This document shows positions 25,217 through 33,742 of a stretch of DNA of 64,000 nt, in pieces. The notes beneath the pieces were generated by a model. The model was not told the DNA's origin and did not search any database. It saw only the letters and a list, made by a program, of their open reading frames with translations. The translations under genes were made by a program, and so were the position numbers. Position 1 is the stretch's first letter. Each line of letters starts with the position of its first letter. Source of the stretch: JABAAW01 sp965216605 (GTDB lineage: Bacteria; Pseudomonadota; Alphaproteobacteria; JABAAW01); assembly GCA_965216605.1 (NCBI GenBank), contig CBDCGG010000002.1:1054001-1118000 (forward strand), given 5' to 3'.

Positions 25217-25952
25217 CGACGATAGCGAGTAGCTTTTCTGCGTCCAAGCTGGCGTTGCCGACAAGTACGCCGTCGGTCGCATCCAAAATTTCGGCGGCGT
25301 TCGCAGGGGCAACAGAGCCGCCGTAGAGGACGGATATCTTCGTGTGCACGGGGACGAGATTTTGTGTTTGCTCGAAAATGGCGCGGCACACATCGACGAT
25401 CTCGGCGGTGGCAGGCATCGTGCCGCTGCCGATAGCCCATACGGGCTCGTAGGCGACGATCAGGCGAGAAATTTGTTGCAGGGCTGGAGGTAGCGCGGCT
25501 ATGGCACTCGTCAGTTGTCGTGTCAGATGACTCTGGCGTTGCGCGCGCTCGTCTTGTCGTTCGCCTATGCACAGCACGGGCGTGAGATCGGCTTTCACGG
25601 CGGCGAGCAGTTGCAGGGCGATCGTCTCGTCGTCTTCTCCTTGCGCGCGCCGCTCGGCGTGTCCGACGAGGGTGAGGCTTGCTCCTGCGTCTTTGAGCAT
25701 GGCAGCCGAGATGCTTCCTGTAAAACTGCCTGCGGGCTCAGCGTGGCAGCCTTGTCCGCCGAGCAGCACGGGAGGATTTTTCGTTTCTACTACGATCGAG
25801 CAGAACTGCGCGAGCAAGGTCGCGGGCGGGCAGAGCGCGAGCTGTGCGATGGCGGCGCGTTCGACCGAGTAGCCGTTTGCGATGGTGCGGAAGGTTGTAG
25901 CGGCGCTTTTCAAGCCGTTCATCTTCCAGTTGCCGATGACGATCTTGCTCAT
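25203..25952 (-). CDS. tpiA: Triosephosphate isomerase
   Basis: Interconverts glyceraldehyde-3-phosphate and dihydroxyacetone phosphate. Catalytic residues are present: Lys in GNWKMN, His in LVGHAERR and Glu in IVAYEPVWAIGSG, then VLYGGSVAPANAAEI and GVLVGNASLD for phosphate binding. 249 residues. GHAERR in place of the common GHSERR is a mild variant next to the catalytic His. First gene of the minus-strand operon running to pseF. The 60 bases upstream contain a GTGGGGCAGAAGA near-tandem repeat, then tRNA-Trp on the same strand. Confidence 0.96.
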   Translation of the reverse strand: MSKIVIGNWKMNGLKSAATTFRTIANGYSVERAAIAQLALCPPATLLAQFCSIVVETKNPPVLLGGQGCHAEPAGSFTGSISAAMLKDAGASLTLVGHAERRAQGEDDETIALQLLAAVKADLTPVLCIGERQDERAQRQSHLTRQLTSAIAALPPALQQISRLIVAYEPVWAIGSGTMPATAEIVDVCRAIFEQTQNLVPVHTKISVLYGGSVAPANAAEILDATDGVLVGNASLDAEKLLAIVDAAT

Positions 25953-26015
25953 GCGCGGAGGGGGTGCGGGGTGGGGCAGAAGAGTGGGGCAGAAGAGTGG
26001 TACAGGAGAGTGGTG

Positions 26016-26087
26016 CAGGAGTGGAGGGATTCGAACCCACAGCCCCCGGTTTTGGAGACCGGTGCTCTACCGTTGAGCTACACTCCT
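26016..26087 (-). tRNA. trnW: tRNA-Trp (anticodon CCA)
   Basis: The minus strand folds into a 72-base cloverleaf. Acceptor stem AGGAGTG/CACTCCT with G discriminator, D arm GCTC...GAGC, anticodon stem CCGGT/ACCGG with loop CTCCAAA, and TTCGAAT in the T loop. One T-stem position is a mismatch (GTGGG/CCCTC). The 3' CCA is not encoded. It lies between tpiA and tRNA-Gly on the same strand. Confidence 0.95.
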
Positions 26088-26156
26088 ATCGTTCTGCTCG
26101 TTCTGCGGATAGGATACCAAAGTCATAAACATGGCGACAGGAGGGTGGTGCGAAAG

Positions 26157-26227
26157 AGCGGGTGATGGGGATCGAACCCACACGACCAGCTTGGAAGGCT
26201 GGGACTCTACCATTGAGCTACACCCGC
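26157..26227 (-). tRNA. trnG: tRNA-Gly (anticodon TCC)
   Basis: 71-base cloverleaf on the minus strand. Acceptor GCGGGTG/CACCCGC, D arm GCTC...GAGT with a G-T pair, anticodon stem CCAGC/GCTGG with loop CTTCCAA (TCC), T arm GTGGG TTCGATC CCCAT. T discriminator; CCA is not encoded. Lies 70 bases from tRNA-Trp. Confidence 0.95.
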
Positions 26228-26476
26228 ATTCAGCGATAACCGCGCCGCTTTCCCCTCATCGCAAGCGACTAGAAGGGGATTCGGAGAATAATTCTACGCC
26301 ATAGGGCTTTTGTTGTAAAGGCTTTTCGCGTGCGAACGACGATGCACCTTGAAATAGAAAAAACTCTCTTGCTTCACCTTGGAGGAAAGAGAGGGGAGCC
26401 TCACAATAGGAGCGAAGTTTTTAACACGAGTGGCGAGAGAGAGTTTTCGCTCGAACGATCGTGAGGAGGTTATGAG

Positions 26477-26788
26477 ATGGGTATTATCGGAGCAGTGGTA
26501 AAGGGTGTGACGGGTTATGCCGCGGCGCGTAGCAAAGAGCGTACAACAGCATTGGGCGGAGGGTTGTGCGTGGCTGCGCTGTATTTTCGTGTGATGCATC
26601 CTAAAGCGATGGATGAGATCATGTTTTACATCGTCTTTGGCTTGGGCGCTCTTGTGGCGTTACTGAAGACGGAGTTCATGCGTGTTATGGCGGTTGCGAT
26701 TGTCGATGCGATGAAGAGCAAGAAGAGCAAGAAGAGCAATAAGAGCAAGAAGAGCAAGAAGAGCAAGCCGCGCAAGAAGCGCAAGTGA
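26477..26788 (+). CDS. Holin-like small membrane protein
   Basis: 103 residues with a Gly-rich front, two membrane stretches (about 23-40 and 47-64) and a highly basic C-terminal tail made of Lys/Ser repeats (SKKSKKSNKSKKSKKSK). Two short helices plus a charged tail directly before a peptidoglycan peptidase gene is the arrangement of phage or gene-transfer-agent lysis cassettes. The Shine-Dalgarno AGGAGGT is seven bases before ATG 26477. Tail repeats come from an AAGAGCAAG microsatellite, so tail length may vary. The holin role is inferred from topology and neighbour only. The 249 bases upstream (26228-26476) show no gene. Confidence 0.55.
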   Translation: MGIIGAVVKGVTGYAAARSKERTTALGGGLCVAALYFRVMHPKAMDEIMFYIVFGLGALVALLKTEFMRVMAVAIVDAMKSKKSKKSNKSKKSKKSKPRKKRK

Positions 26789-26803
26789 GGGGGGGGTGAT
26801 AGA

Positions 26804-27307
26804 ATGGCGGAGTATCTAACCGAGCATTTTTCGTTGCAGGAGATGGTAAGATCCTCCTTTGCGACGCGCAAGGGTTTGGACAATACGCCGACGGCTCGCC
26901 AGCGTGCGAATCTCGTTCGAACATGCGAGGTTTTGGAAGAGGTGCGCGCTTTGCTAGGCGGTCGGTTGTTGTTTGTTTCTAGCGGGTTGCGTAAGGGGAG
27001 GGTGAATGACTATCAGGGGGGTGCTCGTCGTTCGGCGCACAAGAGGGGATTGGCAGCGGATTTGGATAATTTGCCTGAGGGCAACTACGAGTCGTTTTTG
27101 CGGATAGCACCTTATGTCTTGCGGCGGGAGTTTCCTGTCGATCAGTTGATCGGGGAGTTCTTTTTGCCAGACGAGCCTCGCGGGGGGTGGATTCACATGG
27201 GGTTAGCGGATGGGCGGAAGGAGCCGAGGTATCAGATTTTGCGTGCAGAGAAGGTTGGGGGCAGGACGCGCTATCTTGTTTGGGATGAGCCGTGGCAGAT
27301 GGTGTAG
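26804..27307 (+). CDS. M15-type peptidoglycan peptidase (endolysin-like)
   Basis: 167 residues, no signal peptide. It resembles the Peptidase M15 / D-Ala-D-Ala carboxypeptidase-like proteins of phages. It opens with LTEHFSLQEMVRS (typical of this group), then VSSGLRKGRVN, SAHKRGLAADLD (His and Asp of the metal site, SxHxxGxAxD pattern) and GGWIHMGL (the second metal His, W-x-H). Lack of a signal peptide and the preceding holin-like gene support an endolysin-like role in lysis. Whether this belongs to a prophage remnant or a gene transfer agent is open; no other phage gene is nearby. Coding strand G/T-rich towards the repeat at 27462. Confidence 0.8.
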   Translation: MAEYLTEHFSLQEMVRSSFATRKGLDNTPTARQRANLVRTCEVLEEVRALLGGRLLFVSSGLRKGRVNDYQGGARRSAHKRGLAADLDNLPEGNYESFLRIAPYVLRREFPVDQLIGEFFLPDEPRGGWIHMGLADGRKEPRYQILRAEKVGGRTRYLVWDEPWQMV

Positions 27308-27340
27308 GGAGTAATAAGGGGGGAGGGGGGAGGGGATAAA

Positions 27341-27422
27341 TGGAGGGAGTAGGATTCGAACCTACGTAGGCAGAGCCAACGGGTTTACAGCCCGTCTCCT
27401 TTAACCACTCGGACATCCCTCC
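27341..27422 (-). tRNA. trnY: tRNA-Tyr (anticodon GTA)
   Basis: 82-base class II tRNA on the minus strand. Acceptor GGAGGGA/TCCCTCC with A discriminator, D arm CCGAGTGGTTAAAGG, anticodon stem ACGGG/CCCGT with loop CTGTAAA, a long variable arm, and T arm TAGG TTCGAAT CCTA. CCA not encoded. It is immediately left of the repeat remnant at 27462. Confidence 0.95.
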
Positions 27423-27461
27423 GATAGCCGTATTTTACGATGTATGAGGGGCGGAGGCAAG

Positions 27462-27540
27462 GGGGGAATTTATCCCCAAGGGGAATTTATCCCCCTCGCG
27501 CCCCCGCGTGCTACGCACGCGATGTTTTGCATCCGTGAAA
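27462..27540 (-). repeat. Dispersed hairpin element, copy F (partial, inverted)
   Basis: On the plus strand: GGGGGGAATTTATCCCCA then GGGGAATTTATCCCCCTCGC, a doubled version of the G/C stem block with the loop changed to AATTTA, followed by CCCGCGTGCTACGCACGCG, ATGTTTTGCATCCGTGA and no outer palindrome. The G4-C4 arms replace the GAGGGA/TCCCTC arms of copies B, D and E and still pair. G/T-rich sequence lies left and C/A-rich sequence right. Confidence 0.75.
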
Positions 27541-27557
27541 ATTGTCAGCGCACATGC

Positions 27558-28610
27558 CTACGCGTCAACCCTCTGCTCCTCATCCAACACAGCAAATACC
27601 CCCTCCAACACCTCCTCAATGCCCTCCCCCGTCACATTAGAAATCACAAAAACACCCCCCAAATTCCGCTCCCCCAACACCTCCCCCAATGCCCCCCCGA
27701 CCGCCTCGCGCAAGACCTCCGCCTCCCCAACATTCAACAAATCCGCCTTCGTTACAATAAAAAAACGACGCTTCTCCAATAACCCACAGCCATATCCCCC
27801 CAACTCATCCCCAATAATCCGAAAATCCTCCACTAACCCCGCAACAATATCCGATATATCTCCCCCAACCCGCGCCTCCGCTAACTGCAACAAAACTCGA
27901 CACCGCTCCATATGTCCCAAGAAACGATGCCCCAATCCTAATCCCTCGCTCGCTCCCTCTATCAAGCCAGGCAAATCGGCAAAAACAGCCTCCCGATAAC
28001 CCCGCAAAACAAACCCCAAGTGAGGACGCAAAGTCGTATAGGCATACTCCGCAACCTTCGTCTTCGATCGACTCACCGAACGCAATAACGAAGACTTCCC
28101 CGCATTCGGCAAACCCGCAAGTCCCACATCCGCCAAAACCTTCAATCGCAAAATCACACGCCTTGCCTCCCCCTCACCGCCATCCTGCGACATGCGCGGC
28201 GACCGATGCGTCGAAGAACGAAAATGCGCGTTTCCATATCCACCCCGACCCCCGCGACACAACAAAACCTCCTCCCCCGCCTCCACAAGATCGGCAAGCA
28301 AGGCACCACTCGCCTCGTCAAAAACTTGCGTCCCCTGCGGCAGATCGAGCACAATATCCTCTCCTCCCTGTCCGCTCCGATTTTTTCCCTGTCCGCTGCC
28401 GCCGCGCGTAGCGAAAATCCGCCTCCGATAACGATAGTCCAAAAGCGTGTTCAAGCCCTCGACAGCACGCGCAGAAATATGCCCTCCCCTGCCGCCGTTG
28501 CCGCCGTTCGGACCTCCGCGCGGTACAAACTTCTCGCGCAGAAACGAAATACAGCCGCCGCCGCCGTCACCCGCCTTGAGCTCTAGTTTGGCAAAATCAT
28601 GAAACCGCAT
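27558..28610 (-). CDS. obgE: Obg-family GTPase ObgE/CgtA
   Basis: Ribosome-associated GTPase for 50S assembly and stress response. Residues 1-160 form the Gly-rich Obg domain (GDGGGGCISFLREKFVPRGG, GGRGGYGNAHF). The G domain has G1 GLPNAGKSSLL, G2 YTTLRPHLG, G3 DLPGLIEGA and G4 TKAD. 350 residues with no long C-terminal extension. Operon rplU-rpmA-obgE, the standard order. The last 400 bases of the gene read as C/A-rich on the plus strand (Gly/Val/Glu-rich C terminus), while the first half is balanced; this matches its position right of repeat F. Confidence 0.96.
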   Translation of the reverse strand: MRFHDFAKLELKAGDGGGGCISFLREKFVPRGGPNGGNGGRGGHISARAVEGLNTLLDYRYRRRIFATRGGSGQGKNRSGQGGEDIVLDLPQGTQVFDEASGALLADLVEAGEEVLLCRGGRGGYGNAHFRSSTHRSPRMSQDGGEGEARRVILRLKVLADVGLAGLPNAGKSSLLRSVSRSKTKVAEYAYTTLRPHLGFVLRGYREAVFADLPGLIEGASEGLGLGHRFLGHMERCRVLLQLAEARVGGDISDIVAGLVEDFRIIGDELGGYGCGLLEKRRFFIVTKADLLNVGEAEVLREAVGGALGEVLGERNLGGVFVISNVTGEGIEEVLEGVFAVLDEEQRVDA

Positions 28611-28631
28611 CGCGCGGCTCGCTCAGCTAAG

Positions 28632-28946
28632 TCAAACGCTCGTCGTCGTTTGCTCGGTCGTAGGCGAGGGCTTTTTAGAGATAGCCTCAACGACACTTTC
28701 GGCGACAACATCGACCATCGATCGCGTGCGCCGCTTACGGAAAGAAACATGTCCCTCCTTCAAGGCAAAAAGCGTGTGATCCTTGCCAATGCCGACATGG
28801 GCGCCCGGATGAAACTTAGTGCCGCGCTGGCGCACGATGATCGTGCCAGGCAAGACCTTCTCGCCGCCGTAACGCTTCACGCCAAGCCTGCGTCCCGCAG
28901 AATCGCGTCCGTTGCGCGATGATCCCCCTGCTTTCTTATGCGCCAT
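28632..28946 (-). CDS. rpmA: 50S ribosomal protein L27
   Basis: MAHKKAGGSSRNGRDSAGRR start and HPGAHVGIGKDHTLFAL are diagnostic of bL27, whose N terminus reaches the peptidyl transferase centre. ATG 28946; 104 residues, with a Ser/Thr/Pro/Lys tail (about 15 residues) beyond the usual end. Second gene of rplU-rpmA-obgE. The open frame above the start (Lys/Arg-rich) is not needed. Confidence 0.96.
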   Translation of the reverse strand: MAHKKAGGSSRNGRDSAGRRLGVKRYGGEKVLPGTIIVRQRGTKFHPGAHVGIGKDHTLFALKEGHVSFRKRRTRSMVDVVAESVVEAISKKPSPTTEQTTTSV

Positions 28947-29038
28947 CGTTTTTCTCCTCGTTTTTCTCTGGGTGTTTCTTCTGGTGTTTTTCTGGTGTTT
29001 TTGCTGTTTCTTGTCCGTTGGAATCAAGCTTGTTGTCG

Positions 29039-29353
29039 TCAGCCTTGCGAGATATCCGTGATCTCTACACGCGTCAGATACTGACGATGTCCGTTCTTGC
29101 GCCGCGAATGCTTGCGACGACGTTTTTTGAAGACAATCAACTTCTCGCCGCGATGCTGCGAGAGAACCTTGCCGCTCACTCGCGCCTTCTCCAGCACAGC
29201 AGGATCGACAATCGTGTCCTTGTCCGCACCCAGCAGCAAAACGCGATCGAACACAACGCTCTCGCCTACCTCGGCAGGAAGCCGCTCAAGCGTGACATGC
29301 ACGCCTTTCGCAACGCGATACTGCTTTCCTCCAGTTTCAACAACAGCAAACAT
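29039..29353 (-). CDS. rplU: 50S ribosomal protein L21
   Basis: bL21 with MFAVVETGGKQYRV at its start, KVLSQHRGEKLIVFKKRRRK and the C-terminal GHRQYLTRVEI. ATG 29353 gives 104 residues, the normal size. First gene of the rplU-rpmA-obgE operon, 92 bases ahead of rpmA. Confidence 0.96.
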   Translation of the reverse strand: MFAVVETGGKQYRVAKGVHVTLERLPAEVGESVVFDRVLLLGADKDTIVDPAVLEKARVSGKVLSQHRGEKLIVFKKRRRKHSRRKNGHRQYLTRVEITDISQG

Positions 29354-29592
29354 GACAAACAATACGCGAGAGAGTCCCAAAGTGAGAGAACAAAGACGCT
29401 TGAGAGTGATCTCAAAGCCATCCTCGCGCAAGCATAGCAAGCTTGCAACCTCGTTGGCAAGGATTTTTTCAAGAAGAGCATAAGAATGTCATTTGTCTTA
29501 AATTTAAGTTGCGTCTCGGCGGTTTTTGTGCAAGTATCATAGGGGGAGAGGGGTTGGAATCGACAATCGTGCTTTTTAGCGAGGTGACACCC

Positions 29593-30438
29593 ATGCAACA
29601 GATACAGGAGCAGACAGAATCGTCTGCAGCAACGGCGATGCCGTCTACAGATGCGTCGGATGCGTTGCAAGTGAGCGAGACGAGCGTGGCAGGTCTTTAC
29701 GACTGGTTCCTCGGCATTTTCTCGTCAGAGCAAAGCGCAGACGCAAACGCCGCCGCAGGTCAGATCGAGGCGTTGACAGGAACGGCAACAGTTCTTCGCA
29801 ACGACGAGCAGAGACTCCTGCGTTTGGGCGACGACATCTACGCCGATGACACAATAGCAACAGGAGCAGACTCAAAACTGACCATCGTCTTTATCGACGG
29901 CATGGAGTTTCGCTTGGGAGAAGACGCAAAGCTTTTAATCGACGATTTCGTCTTCGATCAGACGAACTCTACAGGATTGCAGAGCTTGTCGGCGATCAAG
30001 GGAGCTTTCTCCTACGAGAGCGGCTTGCTCGCGGCAAACGATCCCTCGGCGGTGACGATCAAAACGCCATTAGGCACATTAGGCATTCGCGGAACAAAAC
30101 TTATGGGTTTGGCAGACACTCCTGAGGGACAATGCATCATAACGCTGCTGGACGGACAGATCAAGGTCACAGGCGACAAGGGGGGAAGTGCACTTTTGTC
30201 CGAGAAATTTGACACAGCCACGATGCGAATCGAATGGAGCCATGTCGGCATGAGCCAACACTCGAAAACAGAGACAGAGTCGACATTCAAAGATCTGCTC
30301 TTTGGCGGCGACGAGGGGGCGATGCAGTCTTTCTTCGACGAGGAGAAAAGCAGCTTCCGTCTGGAAGACAGCGACGCTTATTCAATCTACGGCGAGACAG
30401 CAGCGACAGAGTTCTTGGCGCCGCACCCCGAAGGCTAA
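29593..30438 (+). CDS. FecR-domain protein without signal peptide
   Basis: 281 residues. A FecR-like beta domain (about residues 60-175: TGTATVLRNDEQRLLRLGDDIYADDTIATGADSKLTIVF, then IKTPLGTLGIRGT) is the only recognised unit. Ser/Ala-rich N terminus, acidic overall, no hydrophobic signal or membrane segment. This form of FecR domain occurs in secreted or surface proteins and in the front of type I-secreted adhesins; it is not a sigma-factor regulator of the FecR/FecI type, and no sigma gene is near. GAGGTGA precedes ATG 29593. Role unknown. Confidence 0.75.
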   Translation: MQQIQEQTESSAATAMPSTDASDALQVSETSVAGLYDWFLGIFSSEQSADANAAAGQIEALTGTATVLRNDEQRLLRLGDDIYADDTIATGADSKLTIVFIDGMEFRLGEDAKLLIDDFVFDQTNSTGLQSLSAIKGAFSYESGLLAANDPSAVTIKTPLGTLGIRGTKLMGLADTPEGQCIITLLDGQIKVTGDKGGSALLSEKFDTATMRIEWSHVGMSQHSKTETESTFKDLLFGGDEGAMQSFFDEEKSSFRLEDSDAYSIYGETAATEFLAPHPEG

Positions 30439-30545
30439 AAAATCTAAAACTAAAGGCTAGCAGCCTTCCTCCGCCAACCTTCCTCCTCCTTTCGCTTTAA
30501 CGCGCTTGGCTTTAACGCGCTTGCAAAGGCGCTTTGGCAGCCTAT

Positions 30546-30605
30546 GATGTTTGCTTGGATATTTGCTTGGATATTTGCTTGGATATTTGCTTGGATGTTT
30601 GCTTG
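30546..30605. repeat. 12-base tandem repeat, five units
   Basis: Five direct copies of GATATTTGCTTG, the first and last with GATG in place of GATA. It ends against the carD stop at 30607. Unit length 12, outside coding sequence. The 107 bases before it (30439-30545) contain a shorter direct repeat GGCTTTAACGCGCTTG. It may act as a spacer between the convergent genes; no terminator stem is obvious. Confidence 0.85.
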
Positions 30606-30606
30606 G

Positions 30607-31624
30607 TCAGGCTGCGGCTAGAATCGTCTCCAACTTCTCTACCGCCAAACGCTCCTCGATCTTCTCGACAACCGCAACCTCGCGCGACAAACGCTCCAAC
30701 GCCAACTGGTAATACTGCCGCTCGCTATACGAAGGGCTGGGTTGCTCCTCGCCGCGATACAACTCACGCACAACCTGCGCCAATCGAACGGGGTCGCCCG
30801 AACGAATCTTGTTGTCATACTCCTGCGCACGACGTCCCCACATCGTCTTGCGAATACGACGTTTCGTCTTCAAAGTGTCGTAGATGCCCTCCATCGCCTC
30901 TGGAGAACTCACGCTGCGCAATCCACAATTCTGATACTCGCAAGTCGGAACGCGAACAATCATACGCTCCTGCTCGAAACTGATCGCTATCATGTCCAAA
31001 CGCGCGCCCGCAATCTCCTCCGCCTCGACACCGCGAACATAGCCAACGCCATGCGCAGGATGGACGAGGTAGTCACCCTGGGCAACCTTGTCAGTTTCAA
31101 TCACGGCAGGTTCGACATTCTTGCCGTCAACATCTCCCTGATGCGGGGGTTGAGGCTTGTTGTTTGCTACAATCTTGAGCTTAGGCTTGATACTAGCCTT
31201 AATAGTAGCTTTGGGCTTCGCCTTGAATTTCGCTTTTTCTTCGCTAGCACTCTTCCGAGAGCTCGAGCGCAGCGTCGCAGCTCTGTCGCGCAGAGAGCCA
31301 AAAACGCTTCTTTTCGCCTTGGGTTGTTCTTTTAGCAGCAACCTCTTTAGCAGCCTTTTGGGGTTGTTCTTGGGAGCGTATTTCTAGGTTGTCTTCTTTG
31401 TCGCTTTGCTTGCGATTCTTCTTGGCTGTTTTCTTGACAGTGCTCTTGATAGTTCTCTTGAAAGTCTTGGGCTTCGCATCCTCCGCCCCTTGATCCAAAG
31501 TTGCCGACAAATTTACCGATTCCTGCTCCATCGATTCTTGCTTTACCGATTCCTGCTCCATCGATTTTATCGATTCTTGCGATTCTTGCTCCACCGCTTC
31601 TTGCTTCATCGATCTTTCCTCCAT
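30607..31624 (-). CDS. carD: CarD-family transcription regulator, N-terminal part in another frame
   Basis: RNA polymerase-binding regulator. The CarD/CdnL Tudor-like domain (GDYLVHPAHGVGYVRGVEAEEI...ISFEQERMIVRVP) and the helical C-terminal half are intact from about 31100 to 30607. In that frame there is no ATG or GTG upstream of the domain; only a TTG near 31341, and the frame closes at a TAG near 31388. The proper start signals (GGGGGAAAG, ATG 31624) lie in another frame that encodes a Glu/Gln/Ser then Lys-rich leader and overlaps the CarD frame between about 31388 and 31244. The simplest reading is one gene with a Lys-rich N-terminal tail and a frameshift in the overlap. The leader holds a MEQESVKQES-type repeat. 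Confidence 0.75.
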
Positions 31625-31838
31625 CGACTTTCCCCCGTTAAAAAAATGTCTGCGCAACGCCTTCCCCCAAGAATTCTCTAAAGCTCCCTTTAAAGCCCTC
31701 TTTCCGCCTGAAGCGTAGACTATACAAACGACACAAAAATTTCCCCCCACTTTTTCCCCGTGCCACAACTTCCCCTAAACGCTCTCTAATAGGAGAGACG
31801 CTTCCCCCGAGAAGTTCCTAACACTCTATCACAAAAAA

Positions 31839-33014
31839 TCAGACTTCGCAACACTCTGCAACAATTTTTTCGACAAAAGAGCAACTCTTCTCCAACTGCT
31901 CCTTCTCTAAAAACTCGTTCGCCTTGTGCGCCTGATCGATCGAGCCAGGACCGCACACGATCGAGGCAATGCCCGCGCGCTGATACTGCCCTGCCTCGGT
32001 CACATAGCCGGCATAGCGGTGCTGATTGTCTCCCGTTATCTTGCGCACCAAACGCTCGGCTTCGGAATCCACCTCTGGCTTCAGCGAGGCAACAGCCGCC
32101 TTAGAGCGTGTCTCGATCGAACAGCCCTCGTGCACCGCGCGCATCGCAGGCAGGATATGCTGTTGATGCCACTCCTCGAACGCCTTAGGCAAAGCTTGCT
32201 CGTCGTCCTCAGGCAGCGCTCGCAAGTCCCACAGAAAAGAGCACGACGGAGCAATGATATTCACCGCTGTCCCGCCCTTGATCACGCCCACATGCACGCT
32301 TGTCCAAGGTGGATCGAAACGATCGTCCTTGTGTTTTTGCTCTTGCTGTTGCATCTCGCCCAGTTTTGCGACGAGCTGCGCGGCTGCCATCACGGCGCTC
32401 ACGCCTTGGCGAATGTCGGAGGAGTGTCCTGCGAATCCCTCTACCCGCGTCTCGAAGATAGCAATCGACTTGTGTCCTGAGATCGGCTTCATCATGCTGG
32501 GCTCTCCGACTACGACACAGCTGGGCGAGGGAGACTTCTCTTGCAACGCTCGGATTGCGTGCGGCGCGCCGAGGCATCCTACTTCTTCGTCGTAGGTCAG
32601 CACCAAGTGGATCGGACGACGCAGCTCGGCTGCAACCATCGACGGCACAACGGCAAGCACGCTGGCGAGAAAGCCCTTCATATCGCAAGCGCCTCTGCCG
32701 TAGAGTTTTCCGTCTTTCTCGGTGAGGAGGAAGGGATCGGTGTCCCACGCCTGCTCTGACACGGGAACGACATCCGTATGCCCGGAGAGAACAACGCCTC
32801 CTTCTTTCTGCGGGCCTATCGTTGCGATCAGATTGGCTTTTCCCTGCTGATCGGGCGAGGGCAGAATCTCGACGGCAACGCCTGACTTTCGCAACTCTTC
32901 CGCAGCCCACTCGATGAGCGGCAGGTTCGAAGTGCTGGACACAGAGGGAAATGCGACAAGGCGCGCAAGAATCTCGGTGGCTCGTTCCAGCGTTTGCGGG
33001 GAGGTGCGCGACAT
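31839..33014 (-). CDS. argE: Acetylornithine deacetylase (M20 family)
   Basis: Zinc-dependent deacetylase/peptidase of the M20 family. Metal and catalytic residues are visible: LSGHTDVVPV (His, Asp), YGRGACDMKGFLA (bridging Asp), TYDEEVGCLGA (Glu-Glu), VVGEPS, and GPGSIDQAHKANEFL near the C-terminal His ligand. The GxxxCDMKGF and GxGSIxQAHxxNE motifs point to ArgE rather than DapE. Start ATG 33014 gives 391 residues; GGAGG is unusually close to it. Stands alone, minus strand. ArgE is used by organisms lacking the ArgJ cycle, but no arginine gene is adjacent. Confidence 0.88.
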   Translation of the reverse strand: MSRTSPQTLERATEILARLVAFPSVSSTSNLPLIEWAAEELRKSGVAVEILPSPDQQGKANLIATIGPQKEGGVVLSGHTDVVPVSEQAWDTDPFLLTEKDGKLYGRGACDMKGFLASVLAVVPSMVAAELRRPIHLVLTYDEEVGCLGAPHAIRALQEKSPSPSCVVVGEPSMMKPISGHKSIAIFETRVEGFAGHSSDIRQGVSAVMAAAQLVAKLGEMQQQEQKHKDDRFDPPWTSVHVGVIKGGTAVNIIAPSCSFLWDLRALPEDDEQALPKAFEEWHQQHILPAMRAVHEGCSIETRSKAAVASLKPEVDSEAERLVRKITGDNQHRYAGYVTEAGQYQRAGIASIVCGPGSIDQAHKANEFLEKEQLEKSCSFVEKIVAECCEV

Positions 33015-33205
33015 GCCTCCATCATAGGGAGGCAACTGGAGCGATGCAACTAGCGTGGTGCGGAAAGAGCAACGCACCGCTCGGCGGTAAGACCGAGCGA
33101 TGCGTTTTTTTTTAGCTCTTCCTCCTGCTTCTTCCTCCTGCTCTGCTCGCTTTTGCAACTTGCTTTAGCGAGCGGAGGGGAGGGGGATAGGGGAGGGGTT
33201 AGGGG

Positions 33206-33742
33206 TTATGCGGCTTGCGCTTGTTTGACAGCGGAGGTTGGGAGTTTTGTGCTGCTGTCTTTTGTTAGCACGGGGATTCGTTTGGGTTTGGCTTCTTCGG
33301 GGATATCGCGCAGGAGTTCGATATGGAGCAGTCCGTTTTCGAGCTGCGCTTTTTCTACTCGGACATGTTCGGCGAGGCTGAATTGTCTTGAGAAGGCTCT
33401 TTCTGCGATTCCTCGATGGAGGAAGTTCGACTCGTTGGTTGGGTCGTATTGGTTTTCGCTCTTGCTTTTTGCTTGCGAGATTTGTCCTTGTGGATTTGGA
33501 GCGATTTTGCCAGCGACTTTACCTTGTATAGTGAGCAGGTTTTGTTTGAGTTCCACTTCCAGGTCTTCGGGACGGAATCCTGCTACTGCCATCGAGATTC
33601 GGTAGTTATTTTCGTTAATTTTCTCGATATTGTATGGGGGGTATGCGGAAGTAGGTGCTTCTGCCATTTCGTCGAAGAGTTGGAACAATCTGTCGAAGCC
33701 GACGGTTGTTCGGAAGAGTGGTGATAGATCGAATCGTGTCAT
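33206..33742 (-). CDS. Small heat-shock protein Hsp20/IbpA type
   Basis: ATP-independent chaperone holding unfolded proteins. The alpha-crystallin domain covers residues 40-140 (YNIEKINENNYRISMAVAGFRPEDLEVELKQNLLTIQGK, RAFSRQFSLAEHVRVEKAQLENGLLHIELLR), with the family's A-x-x-x-n-G-L and a C-terminal IPV motif (KRIPVLT). An insert of about 25 residues rich in Gln/Ser/Lys separates two strands. Strong AAGGAGA before ATG 33742. The 5' region carries three stem-loops (separate entry). Confidence 0.93.
   Translation of the reverse strand: MTRFDLSPLFRTTVGFDRLFQLFDEMAEAPTSAYPPYNIEKINENNYRISMAVAGFRPEDLEVELKQNLLTIQGKVAGKIAPNPQGQISQAKSKSENQYDPTNESNFLHRGIAERAFSRQFSLAEHVRVEKAQLENGLLHIELLRDIPEEAKPKRIPVLTKDSSTKLPTSAVKQAQAA

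Noticed and set aside
26016..27422. Integrated prophage at the tRNA genes
   Set aside because: No integrase, structural phage genes or duplicated tRNA ends were seen; only the two lysis-like genes are present.
31244..31624. A separate small Lys-rich gene before carD
   Set aside because: It has start signals but its end overlaps the CarD frame, which itself lacks a start; one frameshifted gene is the simpler reading.
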